Assembly (NCBI RefSeq): GCF_022095675.1
Contig: NZ_JAHYSG010000064.1
Location: forward strand, 8,334 to 72,333
Source: Dactylosporangium sp. AC04546
Lineage (GTDB): Bacteria; Actinomycetota; Actinomycetes; Mycobacteriales; Micromonosporaceae
DNA: 64,000 nt
Reading direction: 5' to 3'
Below the pieces are notes generated by a model. It worked only from the letters and a program-made list of their open reading frames with translations, was not told the DNA's origin and searched no databases. Both the position numbers and the translations under genes were made by a program. Below are positions 17,270 to 26,446 of this stretch, piece after piece. Each line of letters opens with the position of its first letter. Within the stretch, counting starts at the first letter, position 1.

Positions 17270-19045
17270 ATGGACGCCAACCGCCCGTACTCCGCCGAAA
17301 CCGACAGCCCCGGCGTCGACCTGCTCGGCATGGCTCGGCGCCACTGGTGGCTCGTCGTCATCGTCGTGATCGCCGGCCTCGCCGCCGCGGCGCAGTTCAC
17401 GTCGGTGCAGGCGACGGTGTACGAGTCGGCGACCTCGGTGCTCGTCTCGCCGATCGGCAACGGCCAGGACGCGAACTCCACCAGCGGGCGCACCAAGGGC
17501 GACATCAACCTCGACAACGAGGCGCAGCTGGTCACCTCCACCACGGTCGCGACCGACGCCGCGGCGCTCATGCGCTCCACCGCCGCGCCGGACACCCTCG
17601 CCGGGAGCGTGCGGGTGGAGGTACCGCCGAACACCACCTTCCTCGTGATCACCTTCTCGGCGCCCGACGCCCGGACCGCCCAGGCCGGGTCGCACGCGTT
17701 CGCCGAGGCGTACCTGCGCAACCGCGAGGAGTCGGCCAAGGCCGACGTCGCCGGGCGCATCGCGATCCTCAACGACAAGATCAACCAACTGAACGCGAGC
17801 CTGACCCAGATCAACAACAAGCTGGCCGCGCTGCGCGCCGGCGACCCCAACCGGCCCAACCTGGAGAGCCAGCGCACCACCGTCACCTCGCAGATCAACA
17901 CGCTCGCCGGCCAGCTCAACCAGCTGCTCACCACCACCGTCAGCGCCGGCAAGATCACCCGCGACGCCGACCTGCCGGGGCGGCCGGTGAAGCCGAACCG
18001 GCTGCTCAACCTGGCCAGCGGCGCGATGATCGGCCTGCTGCTCGGGGTCGGCGCGGCGATGCTGCGGGAACGGCTCGACCAGCGCGTCCGCCGGCCCGGC
18101 GACCTGCCCCGCCGGGTCGACGTCACCGTCCTGGCCGCAGTGCCCGGCCGGGTCAAGCCGCGCCTCGACGACGTGTTCGCCCCGTTCGGCACCGGCGGGC
18201 GGATCTTCAACCGGCTCCGCAACGAGGTCCTCGCCAGCGTCCCGGCGCCCGCCGGGGGCGACGCCCGCGTCGTGCTCGCCGGCCAGGTCGTCGTCGTCGC
18301 CGGGGCGAGCCGCGGGGCGGCGTCGACCGTGGTCGCGGCGAACCTGGCGGCGGCCTTCGCCCGTACCGGCGCCGAAACCGTCCTCGTGTGCGCCCACCTG
18401 CCGGACAGCCTCGTCGACACCGCGTCGGTGCACCGGATGCTCGGCGTGCGCGCCGTGCCCGGCCTCTCCGACGTGCTCGCCGGTCGCTTCTCGCTGAGCA
18501 GCGCCACCCAGCGGGCGCCGCGGCACCCCAACCTCAGCGTCGTCACCACCGGCGGCACCGCCAGCGCCGGTGGGCTGCTGCAGTCGCAGGCGCTCCGCGA
18601 CACGCTCGCCACGCTGCGGGAGCGCGCCGCCTACGTCGTCGTCGAGGCCCCGTCCACGGCCACCAGCGCCGACGCGCAGAGCCTGGCCAGCCTCGCCGAC
18701 GCCGCCATCGTCGCCGTCGAGCTGCGCCGCACCCGCCACACCGAGGTCGCCGACGCCGCCGACCAGCTGCGCCGGGTCGGCACCCCGCTGCTCGGCGCGG
18801 TCGTGCTGCCCCGCCTGTCCGCGCCGCGCGGTGGCGACGAGCGCGAGGTCACCGAGCCCGAGACGCCGTCGGTCGCCGAGGACATGACCACGGTCCTGGA
18901 GAAGCTGCCGGCGAAGAAGGAGGAGCCGGCGCCGAAGCGGATTCGCACCGTGCCGACCCCACCCAAGCGGCAGACCCAGACCATCACGGTCACCCGCGTC
19001 GCGACCGACGCGCCCAGCGAGAACGGCGCCGACAAGCGGCGATGA
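17270..19045 (+). CDS. Wzz/BY-kinase-like polysaccharide co-polymerase with degenerate P-loop
   Basis: 591 aa. An N-terminal transmembrane helix (~24-42), a periplasmic Wzz-type coiled-coil region (~45-245, including repeated LNASLTQINNKLAAL), and a second helix (~246-264) are followed by a cytoplasmic P-loop NTPase-like domain. The Walker A equivalent is GASRGAAST at 345-353, in which the essential Lys is Ala, and the Walker B position reads YVVVEAPS with no Asp. The C-terminal tail has no tyrosine cluster. It probably controls chain length but may lack kinase activity. Its stop overlaps the Wzy-like start by 4 nt. Confidence 0.85.
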   Translation: MDANRPYSAETDSPGVDLLGMARRHWWLVVIVVIAGLAAAAQFTSVQATVYESATSVLVSPIGNGQDANSTSGRTKGDINLDNEAQLVTSTTVATDAAALMRSTAAPDTLAGSVRVEVPPNTTFLVITFSAPDARTAQAGSHAFAEAYLRNREESAKADVAGRIAILNDKINQLNASLTQINNKLAALRAGDPNRPNLESQRTTVTSQINTLAGQLNQLLTTTVSAGKITRDADLPGRPVKPNRLLNLASGAMIGLLLGVGAAMLRERLDQRVRRPGDLPRRVDVTVLAAVPGRVKPRLDDVFAPFGTGGRIFNRLRNEVLASVPAPAGGDARVVLAGQVVVVAGASRGAASTVVAANLAAAFARTGAETVLVCAHLPDSLVDTASVHRMLGVRAVPGLSDVLAGRFSLSSATQRAPRHPNLSVVTTGGTASAGGLLQSQALRDTLATLRERAAYVVVEAPSTATSADAQSLASLADAAIVAVELRRTRHTEVADAADQLRRVGTPLLGAVVLPRLSAPRGGDEREVTEPETPSVAEDMTTVLEKLPAKKEEPAPKRIRTVPTPPKRQTQTITVTRVATDAPSENGADKRR

Positions 19046-20430
19046 CCCTCACCACGCACCCCTCAGCACGGGCCGAAGCCGCCGACGCGCTGCCGGCCCG
19101 GCCCCGCCCGCGACCGGTCCACCGGCTGCGCGCCTGGCCCCTCACCGCCGTCCTGCTGCTCTACCCGCTGTGGTGGGCGCTCGGGCTCGGCGTGCTCATC
19201 TTCTTCGTGGCCGCGGTGCCGATGCTGGTCGCGCTGGTGCGGCACCGCGCCTCGGGACACCTCGTCAAGCTGCCCCCGGCGTTCCTGCTCTGGCTGCTCT
19301 TCCTGGCGACGGTCCTCTTCGGACTGTTCACCCTGGGCACCGACCCGGTGGGCACCGTCCCGGGCACCGCGGCCAGCCGCCTGGTGTCGTACGGGTTCCG
19401 GCTCGGCGGCTACGCGGCGCTGACCGTCCTGCTGGTGTACGCCGGGAACGTCGACCGCCGGGAACTGACCCAGGAGCGGCTCGTCCGGCTGCTCGCCTGG
19501 CTGTTCGTGATCACCGTCGCCGGCGGGCTGCTCGGCATGGCCGCGCCCCGCTTCGAGTTCACCGCGCCGGTCGAGCTGCTCCTGCCCCGGCACGTGCGGG
19601 CCGACGGGTTCGTCCAGTCGCTCGTCCACCCGACCGCGGCGCAGGTCATGAACCTGCTCGGCGGCGAGACGCCGCGGCCGGGCGCGCCCTGGGGGTACAC
19701 CAACACCTGGGGCAACAACGTGTGTCTCCTCGTCGGCTGGCTCCTCGTCGCCGGCTTCTGCCTCGCCCGCCGGCGCCACACGAAGGTGCTCACCGCGGTC
19801 ACCCTGGTCGTCGCCATGGTGCCGATCGTGTACTCGCTGAACCGCGGCCTGTGGATCGGCCTGGCCGTGATGGCCGTGTACACGGCGGTCCGCCTGGCGA
19901 TGCGCGGCAGGTTCGCCGCCCTCGCCCTCATCGGGGTCGCCGGCGCGACGGTCGTCGTCGCCATGGTCACCACCCCGCTCGGCGACGTCGTCACCGCCCG
20001 CCTGGAGCACGGCAAGTCCAACGGCGTGCGGATGTACACCACCGAGAAGGCCGTCGGCGGGATGCTCGAGTCGCCGGTCATCGGCTTCGGCTCGACCCGC
20101 ACCACGCTCGGCGGGCGCAACTCGATCGCGGTCGGGGAGAGCGAGGGCTGCGAACGCTGCGGCAACTTCACCGTCGGCGGCAACGGCCAGCTGTGGCAGC
20201 TGCTGTACGCCCACGGACTCGTCGGCACCGCCACCTACCTGGGGTTCTTCGCCGCCGCGCTGTGGCGGTTCCGCCGCGACCACACACCCGCCGGGCTCGC
20301 CGCGGCCGCCGCCATCGTGTCCAGCCTCGCGGCGATGTTCTGGTACAACGCGCTGGTCACCCCGCTGGCGCTGACGTTCCTCGCGTACGTCGTCCTGTGG
20401 CGCAACCAGCAGAGGGGATTCCCGCGATGA
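19042..20430 (+). CDS. O-antigen ligase / Wzy-like polymerase
   Basis: 462 aa with about 10-11 hydrophobic segments. SLNRGLWIGL in the central part is typical of O-antigen polymerases and ligases, and a large loop follows the middle helices. That loop contains the pair EGCERCGN, two cysteines that could form a disulfide outside the cell. It is overlapped by 4 nt at both ends, by the Wzz-like and kinase-like genes. It probably polymerises repeat units on the outer face of the membrane. Confidence 0.85.
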   Translation: MTLTTHPSARAEAADALPARPRPRPVHRLRAWPLTAVLLLYPLWWALGLGVLIFFVAAVPMLVALVRHRASGHLVKLPPAFLLWLLFLATVLFGLFTLGTDPVGTVPGTAASRLVSYGFRLGGYAALTVLLVYAGNVDRRELTQERLVRLLAWLFVITVAGGLLGMAAPRFEFTAPVELLLPRHVRADGFVQSLVHPTAAQVMNLLGGETPRPGAPWGYTNTWGNNVCLLVGWLLVAGFCLARRRHTKVLTAVTLVVAMVPIVYSLNRGLWIGLAVMAVYTAVRLAMRGRFAALALIGVAGATVVVAMVTTPLGDVVTARLEHGKSNGVRMYTTEKAVGGMLESPVIGFGSTRTTLGGRNSIAVGESEGCERCGNFTVGGNGQLWQLLYAHGLVGTATYLGFFAAALWRFRRDHTPAGLAAAAAIVSSLAAMFWYNALVTPLALTFLAYVVLWRNQQRGFPR

Positions 20431-21635
20431 GTCCACTGAAGACCGCGCCGGCCGCGCTCAAGGCCGACGACGAGCGGCTGCGGGCGCAGTACATCGAGGA
20501 GGTCCTCGGCCTGCTCTACCCCGGCAGCGGCGGACCCCCCGTCGAGTACCTCGTCATCCCCAACGCCCGCAGGCCCCGCCTGCTCGTGCCGGCCGACGAC
20601 CGGCGCCTCGCCGCTGCCGCGGTCCGCCGCTACGCCGAGCCGCAGTCCCGCCTGGCCCGGCTCAAGCGCGACGCCGTCGTCACCGCGCTGCGCACCGGCC
20701 TGTCCGGCCTGCTGCTGCGCGACCGGCTGCGGCTGTGCCCGGCCGCCGACACCATCGACGCCTACCTGCGCGGCGCGCTCGGCGCCGACCTGCGCCTCAG
20801 CGTCCACATCGGACCGGCGCGGGCCAACCGCAAGCCGGTGCTGCAGCTGCTCGCCCCCGACGGGCACACCGTCGCCTTCGCCAAGCTCGGCACCTCGACG
20901 CTCACCCGCACGCTGGTGCGGGCCGAGGGCAACGCGCTCAACGCCGTCGGCACCGCCCACTTTACGGCGCTGCGCGTACCGGAGGTCCTGCACGCCGGGC
21001 GGTGGGGCGAGCACGAGGTGCTCGTCCAGTCGGCGCTGCCCGTCTGGCGGCCGCGGGCACCGCTGACCGCGCCGCGCCTCACCGCCGCCATGCGGGAGGT
21101 CGCGGCCTGCTGCGGTACCAGCCACGGCACCCTCGACGGCAGCGGCTACTGGACCCGGCTGCGGGCCCGGCTCGGCGCGATCGCCGGCCACGCCGAGGGC
21201 GCCGTCCTGCGCGCCGCCGCCGAGCGCCTCGCCCGCACCGCCGGGCGCACCGATCTCACCTACGGCTCCTGGCACGGGGACTGGTCGCCGTGGAACATGG
21301 CGAGCCTCGCCGACACGCTCCTGGTCTGGGACTGGGAGCGGTTCACCCCCGGCGTGCCGGTCGGCTTCGACGCGCTGCACCACGCGTTGCAGCTCGGCAT
21401 CGCCCGGGCGCCGTCGGCCGGCGACGCCGTCAACGAGCTGGTCGGCGAGGCGCCCGGACTGCTGCGGCCCTTCGGTGTGACGCACCGGCAGGCGGTCGAG
21501 GTGACCACCCTGCTGTACCTCGTCGACCTGGCCACCCGGTACGTCACCGACCGGCAGGCGGAGGCCGGCGCCCGGCTGGGCGTGCTCGGCAGCTGGCTCC
21601 TGCCCGTCCTCGTCGCGCGAGTGGAGGCGCTGTAA
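20427..21635 (+). CDS. APH-fold phosphotransferase-like protein
   Basis: 402 aa, cytoplasmic. The catalytic loop H283-G-D285 with N290 (SWHGDWSPWN) and the metal-binding D302 in VWDWERF match the aminoglycoside/choline kinase fold. No resistance role is suggested by context. Lying between the Wzy-like gene and a sulfotransferase, it may phosphorylate a sugar or a lipid-linked intermediate. That is an inference; the N-terminal ~130 residues match nothing I recognise. ATGA overlap with the gene before. Confidence 0.72.
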   Translation: MSPLKTAPAALKADDERLRAQYIEEVLGLLYPGSGGPPVEYLVIPNARRPRLLVPADDRRLAAAAVRRYAEPQSRLARLKRDAVVTALRTGLSGLLLRDRLRLCPAADTIDAYLRGALGADLRLSVHIGPARANRKPVLQLLAPDGHTVAFAKLGTSTLTRTLVRAEGNALNAVGTAHFTALRVPEVLHAGRWGEHEVLVQSALPVWRPRAPLTAPRLTAAMREVAACCGTSHGTLDGSGYWTRLRARLGAIAGHAEGAVLRAAAERLARTAGRTDLTYGSWHGDWSPWNMASLADTLLVWDWERFTPGVPVGFDALHHALQLGIARAPSAGDAVNELVGEAPGLLRPFGVTHRQAVEVTTLLYLVDLATRYVTDRQAEAGARLGVLGSWLLPVLVARVEAL

Positions 21636-21637
21636 CC

Positions 21638-22504
21638 ATGCCCGTGCAGGTACCCGACACGATGAAGCGGATCGTCCACTTCGGATCCCGCAACTACGGC
21701 CAGCTCACCGCCGACCGGCGGATCCTGCCGTCGTTCCTGATCTGCGGCGGCCAGCGCTGCGGGACCACGTCGCTCTACCGGGCCCTGGCCGCCCACCCGG
21801 CCGTCATCAAGGCCGTGCTGCACAAGGGCGTCCACTACTTCGACCTCGGCTACCACCACGGGCTGCGCTGGTATCGCGGCCACTTCCCGCTGCGCCGCCG
21901 CGCCGAGCGGGTGCGCGCCGAGTTCGGCGTGCCGGCCCAGACCTTCGAGTCGAGCCCGTACTACATGTACCATCCGCACGCCCTCGGCCGGATCGCCCGC
22001 GACCTGCCCGGCGTCCGGCTCGTCGTGCTGGTCCGCGACCCGGTCGAGCGGGCCTACTCGCAGCACGCCCACGAGGTCGCCCGCGGCTTCGAGCCCCAGG
22101 TCGACTTCGCCCGCGCCCTCGACCTGGAGCAGGAGCGGCTCGCCGGCGAGCGCCAACGCCTTCTCGACGACCCGTTCACCTACAGCTTCGCCCACCAGCA
22201 CCACGCCTACCGGGCCCGCGGCGAGTACATCGAGTACCTCCAGCCGATGGCCGACCTGCTCGGCCGCGACCGGGTCCACGTCGTCGACAGCAGCCTGTTC
22301 TTCACCCGGCCCGAGCCGGTCTACGACGCCGTCGTCGACTTCCTCGGCCTGCCCCGGACCGGCTCCTACCCGCCGTTCGAGCGGCACAACGCCCGCCCCC
22401 GCAACCGGCTCGACGACTCGATCGCCCAGCGGCTCGCCGAGCACTACCGGCCGTACGACGAGCGCCTCGCGGCGTGGCTCGGCTACCGGCCCTCGTGGAT
22501 GTGA
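21638..22504 (+). CDS. PAPS-dependent sulfotransferase (second of two)
   Basis: 288 aa. GGQRCGTTS at residues 37-45 is the 5'-phosphosulfate loop, and VVLVRDPVERAYSQ is the 3'-phosphate binding segment with the expected Arg and Ser. The overall layout resembles heparan sulfate N-sulfotransferases and carbohydrate sulfotransferases. The acceptor is presumably the polysaccharide made by the surrounding genes. It is distinct from the sulfotransferase at 15391-16314, so two sulfation positions are possible. The next gene starts within its stop codon (GTGA). Confidence 0.9.
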   Translation: MPVQVPDTMKRIVHFGSRNYGQLTADRRILPSFLICGGQRCGTTSLYRALAAHPAVIKAVLHKGVHYFDLGYHHGLRWYRGHFPLRRRAERVRAEFGVPAQTFESSPYYMYHPHALGRIARDLPGVRLVVLVRDPVERAYSQHAHEVARGFEPQVDFARALDLEQERLAGERQRLLDDPFTYSFAHQHHAYRARGEYIEYLQPMADLLGRDRVHVVDSSLFFTRPEPVYDAVVDFLGLPRTGSYPPFERHNARPRNRLDDSIAQRLAEHYRPYDERLAAWLGYRPSWM

Positions 22505-23976
22505 CGGCCACGCTCGAGCGGCGGCCCGCCCTGGAGTCGCCGACCGGCATGCTCCGCGGCGCCGTCCGCGGCGGGATCGCCAACCTCGCCGGCACGGTCT
22601 GCACCGGCCTCGCCGGTGTCGGCGTCACCTGGCTCGCCGCCCGCGCCCTCGACCCGGGGACCGCCGGCGCGTTCTTCGCCGCGACCGCCACCTTCGGCCT
22701 CGGCGTCACCGTGGCCAAGCTCGGCACGCAGACCTCGCTGGTCTACTGGCCGGCCCGGATGCGCGCCACCGGCGACCTGTCCCGGCTCGCCGAGTGCCTG
22801 CGGGTCGCGCTGGCCCCGATCGTGCTCGCGGCGCTCGCCATCGCGGCCGGCCTGTGGTTCGCCGCCGACCTGCTGCCCGGCCGGGCCGACCTGGTGCGGG
22901 CCCTGGCCGTGTTCCTGCCGGCGGCGGCGCTCAGTGACGCGCTGCTCGCGGCGAGCCGCGGCCTGCGCGCGATGCGCCCGACCGTCCTGCTGGACCGGGT
23001 GGTGCGACCGGCGACCCAGCTCATCCTGCTGGCCCTCGTCTGGGCCCTGGGGTTCGGGCCGGACGTCTTCGCCGCGCTCTGGGCGCTCCCGTACCTCCCG
23101 GTGGCGCTGATGGCGGGGCTCTGGCTCGGTCGGGTCCGGTCGCGAGTCGATGTCGCGTTCGTTCGTGCAACGGACTTCTCTCCCCGGCGGTTCTGGGCCT
23201 TCACCGCGCCCCGCGCCGTCGCCAGCTTCGCCCAGATGGCCCTCCAGCGGGTGGACGTGCTGCTGGTCGCCGCGTTCGCCGGCCTCGCCCCGGCCGCGAT
23301 GTACGCCGTCGCTGGCCGGTTCGTGATCCTCGGCCAGTTCGTCAACCAGGGCGTGTCGCAGTCGGCCCAGCCGCGGCTGGCCGAGCGGCTCGCCGTGCGC
23401 GACACCGACGGCGCCAACCTGCTCTACCAGCAGGCCACCGCCTGGGTCGTGCTCGCGGCCTGGCCGCTGTACCTGCTCGTGTTCGCCTACGCGCCGCTCT
23501 ACCTGCGGCTGTTCGGATCGCACTACGAGGACGGTGTCGGCATCGTCCGGGTGCTCGCCGCCACGATGATGGTCGCGACCGCCTGCGGGATGGTCGACAT
23601 GGTCCTCGCCATGGGCGGGCGCACGTGGTGGAACCTCGCCAACGTCGCCGTGGCCCTGCTCGTGATGCTCGGCGTCGACGCGCTGCTCATCCCCCGCAGC
23701 GGAGCGTTCGGCGCGGCGATCGGGCTGTCCGCGGCCGTCCTGGTGAACAACCTCGTCCCGCTCATGCAGGTGGTGCTCGGGCTGGGGCTGCACCCGTTCG
23801 GCCGGGCCACGCTGCTCGCCTGTGCGCTGGCGGCGGCGTGTTTCGCGGTACCGCAGCTGCTTCTGCTGCCGGTCCACAGCTTGACGATCAAGATTGCCGC
23901 CACCTTGGCGGGCGCCGTCGCGTACGCAGGTGCGGCGGTGCGGTTCAGAAGAGTGCTGATGCAGGGGGGACGATGA
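22501..23976 (+). CDS. Wzx-like polysaccharide flippase
   Basis: 491 aa with about 12-14 transmembrane segments, of the polysaccharide transport / MATE-like superfamily. Diagnostic stretches are the N-terminal GAVRGGIANLAGTVCTGLAG and the AMYAVAGRFVILGQF helix region. It should flip the lipid-linked repeat unit for the Wzy-like polymerase. The GTG at 22501 gives the same 4-nt overlap seen at most junctions in this operon; GTGs at 22474 and 22495 are alternatives. Confidence 0.88.
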   Translation: MTATLERRPALESPTGMLRGAVRGGIANLAGTVCTGLAGVGVTWLAARALDPGTAGAFFAATATFGLGVTVAKLGTQTSLVYWPARMRATGDLSRLAECLRVALAPIVLAALAIAAGLWFAADLLPGRADLVRALAVFLPAAALSDALLAASRGLRAMRPTVLLDRVVRPATQLILLALVWALGFGPDVFAALWALPYLPVALMAGLWLGRVRSRVDVAFVRATDFSPRRFWAFTAPRAVASFAQMALQRVDVLLVAAFAGLAPAAMYAVAGRFVILGQFVNQGVSQSAQPRLAERLAVRDTDGANLLYQQATAWVVLAAWPLYLLVFAYAPLYLRLFGSHYEDGVGIVRVLAATMMVATACGMVDMVLAMGGRTWWNLANVAVALLVMLGVDALLIPRSGAFGAAIGLSAAVLVNNLVPLMQVVLGLGLHPFGRATLLACALAAACFAVPQLLLLPVHSLTIKIAATLAGAVAYAGAAVRFRRVLMQGGR

Positions 23977-24719
23977 GAACGGACTACGCGGAGGTCTTCC
24001 AGTCGGACGCGGCGGTCGACAAGTACGAACGGGTGGTCTACGCGCCGGAGACCTACTCGACGGCGGTGAGCGTGCGGCAGCGGGCGTTCCTGCGGCGGCT
24101 GGTGCGCCGGGAGTTCACCGCGCGGCGCCCGGTCCAGCACGACTTCGCCTGCGGTACCGGGCGGGCGATCAAGCTGCTGCACGGGGTGGTGCGGGCCGCC
24201 CACGGCTACGACGTGTCGGCGCAGATGCTGGCGAAGGCCCGGGAGGCGGGCGTCTACGCCAAGCTGCACCAGGTCGGCGCCGACGGGCCGGTGCCGGAGC
24301 CGGCCACCGTCGACGGGCCCGCCCTGGTGACGGTGTTCCGGCTGCTGCTCAACGCGCCCAAGGACGTACGGGACCGGGCGATCGCGTTCGCCGCCCGGAT
24401 CCTGCCGGAGTCCGACTCCGGGCTGCTGGTCGTGGAGAACCACGGCAACCGCTCGTCCCTGCGGCACCTGCGCCACCGGCGCAACCGCGACAACACCTGG
24501 TTCGCCGAGCTGCACCACGCCGAGGTCGAGCAGCTGCTGGCCCGGCACGGGTTCGAGGTGATCGACCGGCGGGGGTTCGCGGTCCTGCCGGCGGGCGCGT
24601 ACCGCCGGGACTGGCTGCGCCCGATGGCCCGCCGCGCCGACGACCTCGCGACCCGGTCCGCCCGCCTGTCCGCGGTCGCCACCGACGTGCTCTACGTGGC
24701 GAGACGCATCCCTTCATGA
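23973..24719 (+). CDS. Class I SAM-dependent methyltransferase
   Basis: 248 aa. The SAM-binding motif I reads DFACGTGRAIKLL, followed by an acidic position in GYDVSAQML, as in the Rossmann-type methyltransferases. The target is unknown; in this operon a sugar O-methyl group or end-cap of the polysaccharide is plausible. A purine-rich AGGGGGGA precedes the ATG, and both ends overlap neighbouring genes by 4 nt. Confidence 0.85.
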   Translation: MRTDYAEVFQSDAAVDKYERVVYAPETYSTAVSVRQRAFLRRLVRREFTARRPVQHDFACGTGRAIKLLHGVVRAAHGYDVSAQMLAKAREAGVYAKLHQVGADGPVPEPATVDGPALVTVFRLLLNAPKDVRDRAIAFAARILPESDSGLLVVENHGNRSSLRHLRHRRNRDNTWFAELHHAEVEQLLARHGFEVIDRRGFAVLPAGAYRRDWLRPMARRADDLATRSARLSAVATDVLYVARRIPS

Positions 24720-25780
24720 AACGGACCGTGCTGACGCTCGCCGTGGTGGCCGCCGTCGTCGCGGCCGCCGCGGCGGTCACGCTGAGCGTGTTGTCCACCG
24801 ACCCCGCTCCGGCGCCTGCGCCGTCGCGGACGCCGGACGGGCGGCCACCGGCGATCGCCACCTCCACCGGCCCGTTCCAGGCCGGCCCGGTGGCGCCGCC
24901 GGTGTCCGGCTCGTACCTCGGCGCGTGGGTGCGCCCCGAGCGCCTCACCGAGTCGGGCCGCCTGACCGCGATGACCACGTGGGAGGAGGCGCTCGGCCGT
25001 CCGATGGCGATCGTCAACACGTACCGCCGCTTCGACGAGAACTTCTTCAACGACTCCGACCGTTCGTTCGCCGGCCGTGGCACGACGCTGATGCTGTCGT
25101 GGGCCGGCGGCGACACACGGCTGGTCACGATGGGCCGCTACGACGAGCTCATCCGGGAGCGGGCCCGTGAGCTCAGGTCCTTCGGCCGTCCGGTGCTGCT
25201 GCGGTACCGCTGGGAGATGGACCGCCCGAACCTGCGCGCCCAGATGTGGTCCGGCGAGGACTACGTCGCGGCCTGGCGCCACGTGCGGCGGATCTTCACC
25301 GAGGAGGGCGCGACGAACGCGTCGTGGGTGTGGTGCCCGACGGCGGAGGGCTTCACGGGCGGCTACGCGGCCGGCTTCTACCCCGGTGACGACGCGGTCG
25401 ACTGGACCTGCGTCGACGTCTACGCCGGCTCGAAGTACGCCACGATCGGCCAGCTGATGCGCCCGTTCCTGGAGTTCTGCGCGGCTCACCCGGCCAAGCC
25501 GGTGATGATCGGCGAGTTCGGCGTGGCCCGCACGTGGGGCACCGACCAGCGCGCGGCCTGGCTGCGCGACGCGTCGGCGACGTTCAAGGCGAACCCACAG
25601 ATCCGCGCGGTCCTGTACTTCGAGAGCGACCCGACCGACAACAAGGGCCCGACGCAGCAGTTCCAGCTCTCCGACGACCCGGTCCTGCTGGCGACGTTCC
25701 GCGCCGAGATCGCCCAGGACCCGCACTACACCCCGATGACGAAGACCCGCCCGGCCCCGCTCCGCCAGCCCCGCAAGTAG
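24716..25780 (+). CDS. GH26-like secreted glycoside hydrolase
   Basis: 354 aa. An N-terminal signal or anchor helix (residues 3-27) is followed by a Pro/Ala-rich linker and a (beta/alpha)8-type domain. The likely acid/base is Glu167 in RYRWEMD and the likely nucleophile Glu267 in MIGEFGV, arranged as in GH26 beta-mannanases. As last gene of the operon it may trim or release the exported polymer rather than degrade foreign mannan. The ATGA overlap with the methyltransferase gene supports shared expression. Confidence 0.82.
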   Translation: MKRTVLTLAVVAAVVAAAAAVTLSVLSTDPAPAPAPSRTPDGRPPAIATSTGPFQAGPVAPPVSGSYLGAWVRPERLTESGRLTAMTTWEEALGRPMAIVNTYRRFDENFFNDSDRSFAGRGTTLMLSWAGGDTRLVTMGRYDELIRERARELRSFGRPVLLRYRWEMDRPNLRAQMWSGEDYVAAWRHVRRIFTEEGATNASWVWCPTAEGFTGGYAAGFYPGDDAVDWTCVDVYAGSKYATIGQLMRPFLEFCAAHPAKPVMIGEFGVARTWGTDQRAAWLRDASATFKANPQIRAVLYFESDPTDNKGPTQQFQLSDDPVLLATFRAEIAQDPHYTPMTKTRPAPLRQPRK

Positions 25781-25825
25781 CCGTGCGGGGCACCGCGCCG
25801 CCTGCCTCACAAGTAGCCTGCGGGC

Positions 25826-26302
25826 ATGCTGGTACGCCCCGCGCGCGGCGCCGACCTCCCGGCGCTGGTGGCGCTGCGCCGCGCCAACGCCGAGGCCCAC
25901 ATGGCCCTGGACCCGGCGGCGTACCGCGTCCCGGACCCGGCCGTGGTGGCGGCGTACTTCCTGGCGACCCTGGCCGCCGGCCGCGACGCCCTGCTGGTGG
26001 CCGAGTCCGGGGCGGGCGAGGTGGTCGGCCTGGTCGAGGTGCTGCTCCAGCCCGACCCGCCGGACCACCAGATCCTGCGCCCGGCCCGCCGCGCGCTGGT
26101 GCACACGGTGGTGCTCCCGGCCGCCCGCTCGACGGGCGTCGGGGCAGCCCTCGTGTCGGCGGCCGAGGCGTGGGCGCGGGAGGCGGGCGTGACGTACCTG
26201 TCCGCGGGCATCCATCACGCCAACGCGGGCGCCCAGCGCTTCTACGGCCGTCACGGCTTCGGGGACGGCGGCGTCTCCCTGGGCAAGCACCTCACACCCT
26301 GA
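25826..26302 (+). CDS. GNAT-family N-acetyltransferase
   Basis: 158 aa. The fold follows the GNAT order, with the acetyl-CoA loop around ARSTGVGAALVSAAEAWA and the C-terminal NAGAQRFYGRHGF strand-helix. The substrate is unknown. TAGCCT at 25814-25819 ends 6 nt before the ATG, so the mRNA may be leaderless and expressed separately from the polysaccharide operon that ends 45 bp upstream. Confidence 0.88.
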   Translation: MLVRPARGADLPALVALRRANAEAHMALDPAAYRVPDPAVVAAYFLATLAAGRDALLVAESGAGEVVGLVEVLLQPDPPDHQILRPARRALVHTVVLPAARSTGVGAALVSAAEAWAREAGVTYLSAGIHHANAGAQRFYGRHGFGDGGVSLGKHLTP

Positions 26303-26446
26303 CCCGGGGGTGCCGCCGGTCAGGGGTGAACGATCGTGGCCGGCGCGACGGTGCGGCACACGGAGCACCGGTGGCCGGCGGATGATCGAGGGGGATCCGC
26401 TGTCCGGCGCTGCCGCCGGACGCGGAGGTCGTCTGGAGGTCGTCTG

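Noticed and set aside
15391..22504. Sulfotransferases as part of a secondary-metabolite cluster
   Set aside because: No polyketide or nonribosomal peptide synthases are present; the surrounding genes are for polysaccharide synthesis and export.
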